Part shown: one piece after another, positions 1-12,181 of the stretch
Layout of the letters: every line of letters begins with the position of its first letter
Position numbering within the stretch: position 1 is the first letter of the stretch
Origin: Aulostomus chinensis
Taxonomy: Eukaryota; Chordata; Actinopteri; Syngnathiformes; Aulostomidae
Direction of reading: 5' to 3'
Length of the DNA: 64,000 bases
Assembly (NCBI GenBank): GCA_037954235.1
Contig: JBBMOA010000021.1
Location: 5,994,501 to 6,058,500 of the forward strand
Made by a program: the position numbers and the translations under genes
The notes under the pieces: generated by a model
Database searches by the model: none
Told to the model about the DNA's origin: nothing
What the model saw: only the letters and a program-made list of their open reading frames with translations

Positions 1-880
1 GTAGTGTTTTGTGTGTTTGCTTCAAAAATTAAGATTATCCTGATAATGATGTGGGGTTTTTTTGTTTGTTTTTTGTTACCTTACCTACTATGACAACAAT
101 GTGACATTCAGGGCAAGTTTAAGTTAAGTTCATTTAACTTTTATGCCCAAATGTATTATTAGGACAAACACTGATGAATGTAGCACTATTGTTCATGTTC
201 TCTGTAAATGGGAATGGTGATTGCTTGATGCAGTAAAGCGATTTCCAGCCAGCATTTTAAAAATAGACAAGTAATCCTTCCCGTGTTGCCTTATTGGGGG
301 GCTAATCACTGCTTTGGTTACTAAAACTGTCAGGGTGATAGAAAAGCTCTCACCACCACCGCCACCACCACCAGTCCTGGGACAGCATGTCCCCAGCTTG
401 ATTAACACAAACTCACAGAACGAGCTAGCGCCAGCTCCCCATGCAGATTTGCAATACAAACTAAATTCAAAGTAGCAGCCACACTGAAAGCCTTTTCCAA
501 GCTCTTTGCCTACAGTATGCTTCCGTTTCAGGTTGCATAAAGCAATCACAACACTTAATGCAAGGTAATCAATAAAGTGTTATTGACAACATCTTTGTTT
601 TACATTAGTGAAAGCAGAAAACAATACAGCAACTACAGACTGCAAAGAGTTCAATGTGTTAAAGAAGTGTGTGACTAGTGAGGGAATGCATCAACAGCCA
701 CGTACGGTTCTAAAGTAATGTGAAAGTTTAAAGATCTCAGGGTGTGGCAGTATCAATACCACCAGTTCTGACAGAAGACAAAATATAACATAAAATATAA
801 ATCGTGCTGATGTTGCAGTTCTCTGGATTCAATGAGAAAGTCATGAATCAAGTAGTACTGTATTGTGGTTGTATACTTCC

Positions 881-941
881 GTGATGTTACCTTGACCTTT
901 GACCACCAAGATCTTTTCAGTAAAGTCACTGTGGACGTTTT
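881..941 (+). repeat. Fragment of a dispersed fish repeat (TGACCTTTGACCACCAA type)
   Basis: The segment reads CTTGACCTTTGACCACCAAG followed by an ATCTTTTCAGT-like stretch and GTGGACGTTT. The same word order recurs at 33.2 kb, at 48.9-49.5 kb and in antisense at 57.03 kb, so this is a diverged interspersed repeat. The class is not resolved. Confidence 0.6.
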
Positions 942-3795
942 ACTATTCTTTCTCAAAGACAAAGGGAGGACGATGGAGAACCCAAAAACGTAACTATTGC
1001 AAATGCAGGAACATAAAAGAAATATATACAATCCTTATTTGCTGGTATTTGGCCAGTCAGAGTTCAGTCATTGCTTTTCAGTTGTTTGCTGTCCAAACTG
1101 TTTAGTTAGACATGAGATGCTCCAAATATGCTTTCACACAGCAGGAATGAATGAGTGCACACAAGCAGAGCCCCTCTCTTTGACCCCTCCTGGTCTTCTA
1201 ATTCTCTCTCTGTGTTCCCATAAACATGACACAAAACCAGAAGCCCTATTGTTTACAGACGTTTGGTTCTTTCCTGGATGGGCTGGATCCGGTATGTGTG
1301 GCCTGCCTACATGCCAGCTCTCTCCCTCAGTATGTCCCACTGTGAAGCTGTGCTGCAGAGGAGCATCATGGCTACTGCATTCTCTGGCACTGTATGGACC
1401 TGGCACAAGTTGCTAACTGTCACCACATAGCATGATCAAAAACAGGCGCAACACCAAGAGGCTCTGTAGCTGCTCGATTCATCATAAACAGAAAAAAAAA
1501 AACGACATGGAACTCAGCAGACTTGGTGAAAGACCCATAAAACAAAGTTGAACGATGGTTTCAGATTAAATTAAACTCTTACATGTCAAGCCTTAAAAAA
1601 GGATCTGGCTTGCCCATATACAATCTTAACATCGTACATCACAGAATGATTATGAACATAAGCCTGTGAAAATCTGTGCTGAGTTTGTACAAAACTGACA
1701 CAAATCAAGCGGTGCTGAGTTGAGTCCACTGTACATTAGAAAAGTTGCTTTGCGTTTGTGTGTGTTGCGAGTGCACAAGCAAGTCTTTGCACAATTGACT
1801 CATTGTGTGTGTCCAGGTTGTGGCCTCCCTCACAGGATCATGTGGCTGGGTATCTATCATTTCCCAGTAACGGTCTCTGCATTCTACCTCTCTTGCTCCA
1901 GACTTTACTTAGGTCACTCTTTGCATTTCTCTCTTAGGAATGTGTTTCACACCATTTCAGAGTAGCATGGACTGAAATGGCTGTGGCTTATCAAAGTATC
2001 ACTCGCGTTTCCCCTCGCAATGCTTGGGTGATCAGCTCAGGTAAAAGCTCACTTAGCTCCAGTTACATCTAGTAAGGGGTTTTCCACTAATGGAACTCAG
2101 GAAACTCATTAGGTGGTGCAAACATTTACAGGAACAGCCCTCTAATCGTCTGTTTGAGTGGTGCAAAAAACTCACGAGTTAGCATAACTTTGTAATGTCT
2201 TCGATCACATGGTGAGTTCCAAGCTAACCAAAACTGAGACAAACGGACAGATATAAAGAGTAATATGGTGCTGGAAAAATAGCGAATTTTTGCAGGCAAA
2301 CTCAAGAGTTAGTGTCACCATGGGCTCACTTTACAAAAGCCAAAGGGATTTTAAACTGGACATTTATTTATTCCAGAAAGTGAGCACTGTGGCATTAATG
2401 CAATCCTTAAAAGTAAAAAAAAAAAAAAAAAGAAAAGCTTAAGTTGTGCTATGAACAAACAAAACAGTGGATGAATGTCTTCCATGTCACTACAACCAGC
2501 TCCGCATTTCTTCTGTGTTTGGCCTGAACGTTGATGTCCATGGCAACCTCTGTACTCTTGCCTAGCCCCTTGTTAGCAACAACCATTTTTTGAGGATATT
2601 TAAGAATTTTGAAATTTGTGGTTTTACTGACATATCTTATGTCATAATGTGGAGCTATATAGAGTTTTGAGGGCGTGACCTCTCCTCACTAAGGTGGAGG
2701 TTTAGAACTTTGCCGTTGGTAGAGGGGGACATGGGACTTGCGCTTGCGGTCGTTATGAATTCAGTTACTCTAAGTTAATCTATTGTGTATAGTTTGACAT
2801 CAATGCACATTACTACATATTTAGAATGTACGCATATACATTTACAGTGTTGTTCGCTGAGAACCTCAAAGAGGCATACAACCCTCAAAACTAAGTTCAG
2901 TAAGTGGACCACGAGAGCAGCACAAAGTTACCCATAAGTAGTTCACTGATCTAGAATCCCAGCCCCCATTAAAACTTCACTGTTCCACTTTTAGCTTTTG
3001 CTACAAAGTCCATCTTTCTTGCTGAAGTTTTTCTTCCCAAGCCCAAGGACAAAGACTCGCTCTTTAGAAAAGTACAGCAAGCTTGCAGCGACAGGGAATC
3101 CCCGACCCATGTCGTGTCGATCCCTCACACAGGGTGATTCGTCATGGCATCAGGCAACTGGCCCCGAGAGATTCATCACCTTGGAGACCAGTTTGTTCAG
3201 AGAAGAAGCCACAGAAAAAGGAATCGAAAACTTTCGTAGTGATGCTCAACTGGCGGTTAGCTGAAAACTTGATGCTGACACATAATCCTCTCATAGATAA
3301 ATACAGTATGTGTCAACAAGTGCCACAGCACAGACTTATCTTCAATACTGTGGCCCGGATACCGTTACTAATTACAAGTCAAGTTGTATTAGTACGTCAT
3401 TTAGACAGCATAATTACAGAGTTGCCTGCACACCCCTCGCACATGACTCCAGAGTGGATCACTGCCAGGAACAACCATAAGAGTAGCCCTGCACCCAAGG
3501 GCAAGTGCATCCCGATCCCCCTGGAAGATGTCTGAAACGTGTTTTAATACATGCCCACTGTCATGAACCTGGCTTGGTAGGAGATCTAAAAATACACACC
3601 AGGGAACCTGATGTATGCAAGAATCATACTGTATTCTCTACAGCTGATAGCACATTTTGTACCTTTGCCAGCAGCCATGCTCCTCATCGGTGACATGATG
3701 GAGCAAATCAAGACAAACAGGTTAGATGCAAACTCAATCTGTGCTTGCCCTTGACCTCACCTCTCATTCACTGATGAGCTGTAGTACATGTCCAA

Positions 3796-3797
<2 letters not shown>

Positions 3798-3856
<59 letters not shown>
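3798..3856. repeat. (CA)n microsatellite, about 59 nt
   Basis: Uninterrupted CA dinucleotides directly beside the antisense SINE at 3.9 kb. Confidence 0.98.
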
Positions 3857-3858
<2 letters not shown>

Positions 3859-3901
3859 CGCTTCCAAAAGTGCAACTAGGGCTGAACGATGATAAAAAAT
3901 A

Positions 3902-4107
3902 TCTGGAGCCTATCCCAACTGACACTGGGTGAGAGGCGGTGTTCACCCTGGACTGGTAGACAGTCTGTCACAGGGCCATCAGGAGCAACTAGGGGTTCAC
4001 TATCTTGCTCAATGATACTTGGACACGGTTACCAGGGGAAGTGAGGATTGAACCAGCGACCCTTCAGTTGCTAGATCGCCACGCTACCTCTGAGCCATGC
4101 CGCCTCT
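3902..4107 (-). mobile_element. tRNA-derived SINE, antisense, 3'-truncated
   Basis: On the minus strand the head reads GGCATGGCTCAGAGGTAGCG (box A) followed by GGTTCAATCC (box B, 4045-4054). The body contains TTGAGCAAGATA and TTGCTCCTGATGGCCCTG. The same body, in the same order, occurs at 57.15-57.41 kb. The copy stops before the terminal ATGG repeats. The tRNA-like promoter and shared body identify a SINE resembling percomorph families; the family name is not assigned. Confidence 0.85.
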
Positions 4108-4496
4108 ATTTTCATTAATTAATTGAATAAAATGTAGTCCTATATTTTTCGTTATGTAATTGTAGGGAAGGCATCTCAGCATGACCACAATCTAATTTAA
4201 ACAAAATTGTTCTCTGACTCGTCATATTATGATATCCATATTGAAGTATTGCCTAAATCCAATCACACTTATTGTGCAGCCGATTCTTCTGCAGCCCCTT
4301 GCCTGCTTCGAAATACATATTAAAAAATATAATAGGGTCTCCGCCTGAAGTACCTTCAGGCTCAGGCCCTAATAAGTTGAGTAGACTGACAGTTGCTGTT
4401 ATTACAAGAAACAAAATGTTAAAGTTCAGTTAACATTTGCAGGTTACAGATAGCAGGAAGTTAAGATGGATGTCTCCGGATGTGCTTAAGTATCAG

Positions 4497-4510
4497 CCTG
4501 CAGAGGGCAG
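4497..4510 (+). promoter_or_regulatory. CTCF-like site in scrib intron 1
   Basis: CCTGCAGAGGGCAG fits the CTCF core closely. Confidence 0.35.
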
Positions 4511-4559
4511 CTGAAGTACAATGATGAAGAGGTTGTTCAGCAATGACAGCCAAATCATT

Positions 4560-4562
<3 letters not shown>

Positions 4563-4609
<47 letters not shown>
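4563..4609. repeat. (CA)n microsatellite
   Basis: About 47 nt of uninterrupted CA dinucleotides. Confidence 0.97.
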
Positions 4610-4611
<2 letters not shown>

Positions 4612-5060
4612 GTGCCAACACTTAAAATGCAATCTGTTGCACACAGTTGTTTTAGCTTCTGATCAAAACAGGAAAGCTGGTAATAAATCACTGATATGTT
4701 GAAGTAAGGCTTAAACGTGCTCACTCAGCCTGAACTATTTTGAACGGACACTAGAGCTGTATTTGCATAACAAAGTGGGCAGTGCAATTCAGGTGTCATC
4801 TCCATTTTCCAGTTCCCCAACAGGGTTCCAATTGGTGTCTTAAGTCCCCAAAGAACAAGGGTCTTAATTAAAGCACTGTTAGAATGAAGAGGAGACTTGT
4901 ATTTAACAGGGGCGACTGAAATTAAGTCAGATTAGCTTGAGAATTCAACTAAAGCACAATCTGTGTGTCATGCATATATCAGCCTGAGTGTCTTGTGCAT
5001 GTGTGTGTGTGGGCCTTACCAAAAGGAATGTGAAACGTTTAAGTTCAAGTGTGTGAGGGC

Positions 5061-5092
5061 GAGAGAAAGAGAGACAGAGAGAGAGAGAGAGG
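5061..5092. repeat. (GA)n-rich purine tract
   Basis: Interrupted GA dinucleotides followed by a G-rich stretch (GGGAGTGGGAGTGGGG), which could form a G-quadruplex. Confidence 0.85.
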
Positions 5093-5996
5093 GAGTGGGA
5101 GTGGGGGGAGTGGGTGGAGCTTTCAGAGGGCAGGACAATCTCCTGGAGATTCCAGACATGCCTGCATTTCCGTGGATGTCAAGTGCTGCAGTGCAAACAC
5201 GACCATGCTAAGTTAATTACAGTGCACACCGGGCCTCTCCCTTCTCCCCACAATTGTTTCAGACTTGAGCAAAACTGTTATTACGGAAATGTTTAAGAAA
5301 GTTACTTAAAAGGCCACTTATGAGATTCAGAATGTCAACAGCGACATTAAGGATTATTCAAATTAAAGACTGCAAAGCAACAACAGTGTTGTCAAGTTCA
5401 AAAGATTCTTGTTTTCTTTGAGAGCAGGAGTTGATATTGTTTTGTGAAATTTGGCTGAACTCTCACAACACTGATGGAGGAAACATTATTAGAAAGCTGC
5501 CCAGTGGGGAAAGAAACCAAGAAGAATGAAAACAAAGAGTTTTATTGTGAATAGCTGCAATTCTGTCATTTAAAATCATTGACCTTTTTGACATAAACAC
5601 TACCCCACCATCATCACATGACTAAATCAGCTGCCAGCTTTGACTCCTCGGTCTGTTGTGATCTGGTTAGTTCAATTAAGAAGACATCAACACAAGAAAT
5701 AGCAAAAGAAGGTTTGAGGCAAAACATCTGCCCCCACTTCTTCAAAAGAAAAAAGGAAGAAAAAAATCGAGGGATTCCTACTACGCTGGACATGAAAAGA
5801 TGAGCTCGGGGGCCTACTGACGTGCAGACTGCAGACACGCACCCATAGCTATCGTGAATTGCTGCCATCTCCTTTTCTACAGACGGTGCTGCTTCATTTG
5901 TTATTCATCGCTGACATGAGCATGACATACATGCGTGAGTTCTGCTTTGTTGTCTCCAAAGAACCCTGCTGTGCATTATACTGACCTCTCATCCAT

Positions 5997-6104
5997 TCTC
6001 TCTCTCTCTCTCTCTCTCTCTCTACCTCACACACACACACAAACAAACCTTCAACCATCAGCACCTCTATTAGAAGCCACAAACTAGTTATGTGGTGCAA
6101 CACA

Positions 6105-6181
<77 letters not shown>
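5997..6181. repeat. Compound microsatellite (TC)n ... (CA)n
   Basis: A (TC)n tract at 5997-6023 is followed by a short (CA)n and then a long interrupted (CA)n with TACA units at 6101-6181. Confidence 0.95.
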
Positions 6182-6185
<4 letters not shown>

Positions 6186-9165
6186 CTATTTATTGTGTTT
6201 GCTCATTGACCGATGAATAAACCAAGACTGTGTAGCATTGTTAAACTCTTACAAGTGCATCACAACAACATCTGCTCCATCAGGAATAAAGAAGAAGCTC
6301 CCAAATCCAATCCACACAGGTGGCCACTGCCCACAGTCCAATGTTCTGGTCAGCACTTCATGCAACTACACACATGCAGCTCCAGTGTTTCCTTGGTGAA
6401 CTCTTACACAGCTGAGTTGCTTAGGGGGAATAATTCCAGATAGTATCAGTCATTGGTTTGTGACTATAATTAGGCAACAGAAAAGAGACAGAATTATTTT
6501 GTGAAATAATGAGATCATGTTCATCTTTTCTTTATTCTCAGAGCAAAATGCGTTATTAAGGTTTATTTTGAAAGGGCAGACAACAGCTTGTATATTCACA
6601 TGGGGTTTACTACATAAAGATAAAGGGATAGGTAAGAGAGAATCAATATATTAACATTAAAACAACTCAATTTTATTAGTTTTAAAAAGGCCATTCTTCA
6701 TATGAAACACTTGTGAAATGATTTAATTCACAATTTCAGCTTTTTTAATTCATTCATTTCCAAAAATAAGTAGTAAACTACAAAAACGTGTTTATAGAGC
6801 TCTTAGATATGAAAAAGTATAGAAGTGCAGTGTGAAAACTTTTTTTTTAAGTACTAAACTACGATAAAGAACAAACACTGATTTACCAGAACATTGTTTT
6901 ACCAATGGAAAATATTTAAATATATGAAGTATAATCTGTGTTAATGAGCTCATGACAGGACACACGTAAAGAGTTCCAAATAATCCTGTTAACTACATCC
7001 GGCCATTATTGGAGCTACACAGTATGCAGTATACATACATGATACTGGCTGATGGTAAACCAAATCAATAGTCGGATCAATGAGGAAGAGATGCAGATGA
7101 GCTAGCATAGCAATTTAGATAAGCTGTAAATGATTATTCAGCCAATGATACCATTATTGATTAAGAAAGCAGTATACAGCTCTGCAGTATTGCATTACAG
7201 CTGTGTAGTACATGTGTGTTTCCAGTCACTCAAATGATACTTGTTCTCGCAGTGAAACAAAAAAATGATCGACGCGTGGGAACGGGTGTCTCAATAGGTG
7301 GAAATTTATTTCACAATCAGGAAATGTTCCATGATAGAGTTAAAGCACAAACTAAATACTAAAGACAGCAACTAAAAATGCAAAGCTATTAATCATGATG
7401 CACATGTTAGTGGAGGCTTATTGATTAAAAAAAAAATTTGACCAGATTGGTAAAATAGTTACCAGAAAGGAACAACATGTTTATACTCGGAGGAGGCAAG
7501 GAGGCATTGAGTCAAGAGGGGAGAATTCAAGTGGGAGCGTGGTAGTACACACTAACACAGGAGTATTATTGTACTTCTTTATCATCACTCTTGAGCTCTG
7601 GGGCTTAACATTCCTTCAATGGTTGGTGCCACATCTCGCAGGATTACAGAGAAACAAGGTGCTTCTTGTCACTTATCAGTTAAGAGACACTATGAGCACC
7701 TGGGTGTATATGAAAGCAGTACTACAAAGTAACCAACAGCACCACAGGGAACACAACAAATTAAATCTGCTAATTTTTCTCAAAGCTCCTGTTTTTTGTT
7801 TTCTGCATGGATGAAGGGTTTCTCTACTCTCCACAAACAAATTCAGGAGTAGAGATGGACTCACAAAAACAGGGCATTCCATGACTCACTTGATTATTAA
7901 CACTTCCTGCTGACAGAGACACTCCCAACAGAAAGGAATCAACAGGAGAAACATGGATGTCAACATGGATGCGGAGTGCTTCAGTTGCCCCACAGATACA
8001 ACCAACCAGGACCCTGAGTGCATCCTAGAGCAGCCCTGCCCCTTGGACTAGACAAGAGCTTTAACTATTTCAATTTCATACAAACCAGCTGCTTTGAAAT
8101 TATGATTATAACCTGTTGTTACAAAATTATACCAAGCCTACAGCATATTTTTCTGTTTCTTTTGCAAGACAACATATAGGGACTGAAACATAGCTTATCA
8201 ACACTATTTTCACCAACAAAAAGTAATTTCCAGGCTTCGACTTGGCTGCTATTATTGTTGATTTAATACACACATCGTTTGACACAATCACAATAAACAC
8301 ATTACAAAGAGAGAGACTATGCAGTGATTTCTTGATGTAAAATGACCATTCAGAGAGAATATGAGAAGCAAGAGAATTGTTCTCTGAAATTCAGTCTCGG
8401 CTGTAAGGAGTGAAGCAAGACTGACAGAACTTCTGGTGTGTGTCTCCTCTGGAAAGTTACAAAGGTTCGTCCATAAACTTGCTAGAACTGGCAGTCAGTG
8501 TTACTGGAGGTGCAGCAAGAGTTTACAGTATCCTGTAAGCCTCAGTAAGGAGCCTCCTTCATTTAGTGATGGGAAATATACAGCAAAGACTTGTACCAGT
8601 CTGGTGTAAATATCAAACCAGTTTGACATTTTTACCTGCACCCAGAAACAGGCTGAGGGACAGTGACTCATTCAGAAGCAATATTGTACAGCTGGTAGCG
8701 GATGTGACGCTATCAGGTTTCAAAGTGATAGATTGAGGTCTTCACAATGACTGCATGTGGCCAGCAGCAGATAAAGGGCAGCATTTGTTTATGGCTGGTT
8801 TTAACACCATCCCAGGTGACCTCTTCCCCCACATAGACATCAGCAGCAGCACCCTGACAGATTAGCCTCAAAGAAGAGTGTTGTTCCTGAGCCTCTGTCT
8901 GATCAAACAGTTCAGAGACAGCATCCCATCCCAAAGAAATGTCAGTGCTAAATTTAACCATTGCAAACCTCACATTTATCGACAGAGTGCAAATTTGGAA
9001 TAAAGTGATCAATGCATAACTTGTTAAAATGCATGAACGCTATAAACAGAAGGTAACCTAAGACTGCACCATTGACAGGATGAGAATACACTCCAGCTTT
9101 ATTGACAGACAGCAAGTTACTATATTTGTGGAGCTATTCTAGTCAGGAAACAACATGGGCAGGGT

Positions 9166-9199
9166 ACCTCTGCATGCTTTCCCAGTAGCATGCAGAGGT
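9166..9199. repeat. 13-bp perfect hairpin
   Basis: ACCTCTGCATGCT (9166-9178) and its exact complement (9187-9199) flank an 8-nt loop. Confidence 0.9.
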
Positions 9200-12162
9200 T
9201 TTCTTCTCTTAATTTTGGACCAATGAGTTTCAGAGTCTGGCTCTACGACGTAGAAAGTTTGCCTCTTGTTTTGCCTTTAGTTTAAGTGTTTGCAATCAGG
9301 ATCAAGTGCTCCACTTCCTGCTCCTGAATACGGGCAGTCGTCTGTCCTTTACCCCTGAGATTTGTAAACACTGACTATTAAGTAGATAAAATGGCGTCCC
9401 CCCTCTTGTACATTTTGTCTGTGTGTACCTCATGCATGTAGTCTAGTCAACAGACCTTCCACGCTATCACAGGGCTCCAGCAGGACATGTAGCACAGCTG
9501 CAGACTCTCCCCTATTGCAAACAGCTGCCGCCACCACCACAGCCATTAATTATTCACTGAAGCCTTGCCTCGGTGTTTACCTTTGATGCTGGCCACTAAG
9601 GACAGAGTACATGGGAGGATAGTGCGACACAATGGAGCAAGTGTACAAACCAGTATGTCCAAAACACACAGCCACCAGAGTGGGGAAGGGAATTATTGAC
9701 CCTACAGGAAATGCTACTATGCTTAAACTCAACAAGATCATCACCATTACTGATTAATCCGTCAACTTTCTTTCTGATTAATTTTGTATTCTTGAACAAG
9801 ATCATGAAAACACCACACAAAGGGCAGAGGCAATTTTCAAAATAAAACCCCATGTGCAAAAAACCCCCAAAAACCCCTGAAAAAGAAATAATATAAACAC
9901 ATACTCTACATGCAGATGATTGAAACACATCAATCAACAGACAATGACCGAAAGAATCTGAGCAAGTTAACAAAGGTGGCAGGCAGCTGGAAATTGCAGC
10001 TGTGGACCGACGTGAATCGCCATCACAGCTGGAATGCAGTGCAGCCGCGTATGGTGGAAATTCAGTCAGCATGGAGGTTTTTCTTACTGTTCGCAAATTG
10101 TAAAACATGTAAAGCCAAAAACGAACAACAAACCTAATCAGACACTTCATATGCTGTCACCACGTTGGACCTGCTGAGTTTGAGGAAGCCAACAACGAGA
10201 AAGTGGCTAAGGCTAGAAGGCAGAGCTAGCATGCAGCTTCTCTCATCCTTCACTGGCTGCTGCATTTTTTGGGTTGTTAAAGTAAGAAAACTAGTGCAAT
10301 TTGGGGAAGACTGTTAAGAGCAATATTTTCTGTAATTATGAAAATAAAAGTTTCCAATGAAGAAAAGTTGATTTTTCTGTTTTTATATTGTGTCAAGTAC
10401 AGTTATTACAGAAAATCGTAATTGGCTACATCAGTATCTGTAATTCACACTAACAAAAAAAATCAGAATCGGCCAAGAAAAATGCAATTAGTGCATCTCA
10501 AGACATATTAACACTTCTGTGTACGTCCAATCTCTGTTGACTATTGGTTTCTGGTGGGTTTCTCAATTCTTTAAAAGCTTTATTTTACTTGCTTTAAAAG
10601 ACAGCAACATGAGAGCTACAGTTCATCAGACCACAATAAATGTTGGTCCATCTGAAGTGACCCTGGCTGGAAGCTGCTGCCAATTTCAGCGCTGAACCCC
10701 ACTGGATGTTTTTAGTGTTTGTTCACTGACAAGTAGCCCAAAGCTGAACGCAGGTATGATGACATCATCCAGCAGCTTTATTTCAGACCGCAGCTACACT
10801 TGAGCTTGAGAAATGCTCTCCGTCACAACACGTCACTGTTGGAAATGTTGCTATGTTGTTATACAAACCAAGAGAAGAGGGAAGCTTTGGTTTTGAGCGG
10901 CACCATGTCCCGTGGCTACCAAGGAACAAAAACTACACTAACTGAAACTGCCTGTAGCATTTCCTTAAAATGTCCCATCACTGTACATACTGACTGATGA
11001 CACTGGTGCCAGAAGTGAAACAGATAGAGCAAACACTGAGAAACTTAGTGCCTCAGTCGAAAAATAATGATAAACTGGTATAAGACAGTGTCATTTCTTC
11101 CAGCTTCAATGAATAAACAAATTATTAATGTGTTTATTTATTGTAAATTGTGATTGAGAGTGTGACTGGTCATGCAGATGGGAAATCTCTGACCCAAATG
11201 TGTCTCTTCAGGGGCGCCACCACTAAAGACCTGATCTGTGGCATAATATCGGTGGATCTGCTGACATAAATACTAAAAGCGATGAAAGGTAGGAGAGGGA
11301 AAAGTGTGAATGTGTTGAATCACAAAATCCATCTATGAAAGAAATCTCCAGAGGGACAACTGTTGGCTTTGTGACCACTCCCCTGACTGCTTCATCCCCA
11401 CCTGACACTGCATGTCAACCCAGACTGTGGTTTTCACGGATGGACGGATGGCTCTGACACGAGAGTCCCTGAGGAGCAGGGATCAGTGGAGCTCAGTTCC
11501 CAGATTATTTCCTTCAGTGGAGGTGCCAGAGGGCCCCGTTCTCCTGTTAATCCTTCTCGGGGAATAAAACACAACCACTGCTACCATTACACTGTCTTCC
11601 TCTCTCATGTCACTCTCTGTCTCTGTCTCTCTCTTTCTCTCTCTCTCGGGGGGGGATGGGGGTAGGCAGGATGTTGGACCAGCTGGTCATCAGCTCAGAC
11701 AAAGGAACCTGCTGAATGTGCTCTTGCATCAAACAAGAAACTCAGATCCATCATGTCGCTTTTTCTGGATCTCTTAATTTTCGTCAGGCTTGTATGGGGG
11801 GAGGTTGGGGGGGGGGTGATAACAAAAAATTTAAAAAACAAAAAAAACTACCTACATCTGTTGTTGTCATGGGTGTTATTCTTTCATTGGGTGGGGGAAG
11901 GGCTACATTCACAGAGGAAATCTGATTTTTGTCCTGACACCATAAGAAAATACATTAATGTAACAAATCTTATTAGACATTCACACTTTAACACTGTAAA
12001 ATAAAGCCAAGTAAGAAAAATGAGAAAAGAAGAGTGAGAAAGAGCTGAGCCAGAGGAAAGATGTGGTTTTACCGCAGAGAGGCCAATGACAGGTGTAATT
12101 TATCATACATCCTAGCCTTGTTCAACCCATCGCTGAGGAGAGACAAACTTTACTGGAAACTC

Positions 12163-12181
12163 GGGGGGGGGGGGGGGGGGG
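12163..12181 (+). repeat. G19 homopolymer
   Basis: Nineteen G in a row on the plus strand. The length is prone to sequencing error. Confidence 0.95.

Noticed and set aside
3083..3535. 150-codon open frame on the plus strand
   Set aside because: No family resemblance and no initiation or splice context; treated as random.
5894..6181. Frames made of alternating Cys-Val or Thr-His residues
   Set aside because: These are translations of (CA)n microsatellites, as also at 3.8, 17.05, 33.7, 34.8 and 50.4 kb.
9596..10150. Longest open frame in the window (184 codons, minus strand)
   Set aside because: It has no recognisable domain, sits in scrib intron 1, and its composition (Cys/Phe/Leu-rich, AT-driven) looks like chance. 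No splice or promoter context supports it.
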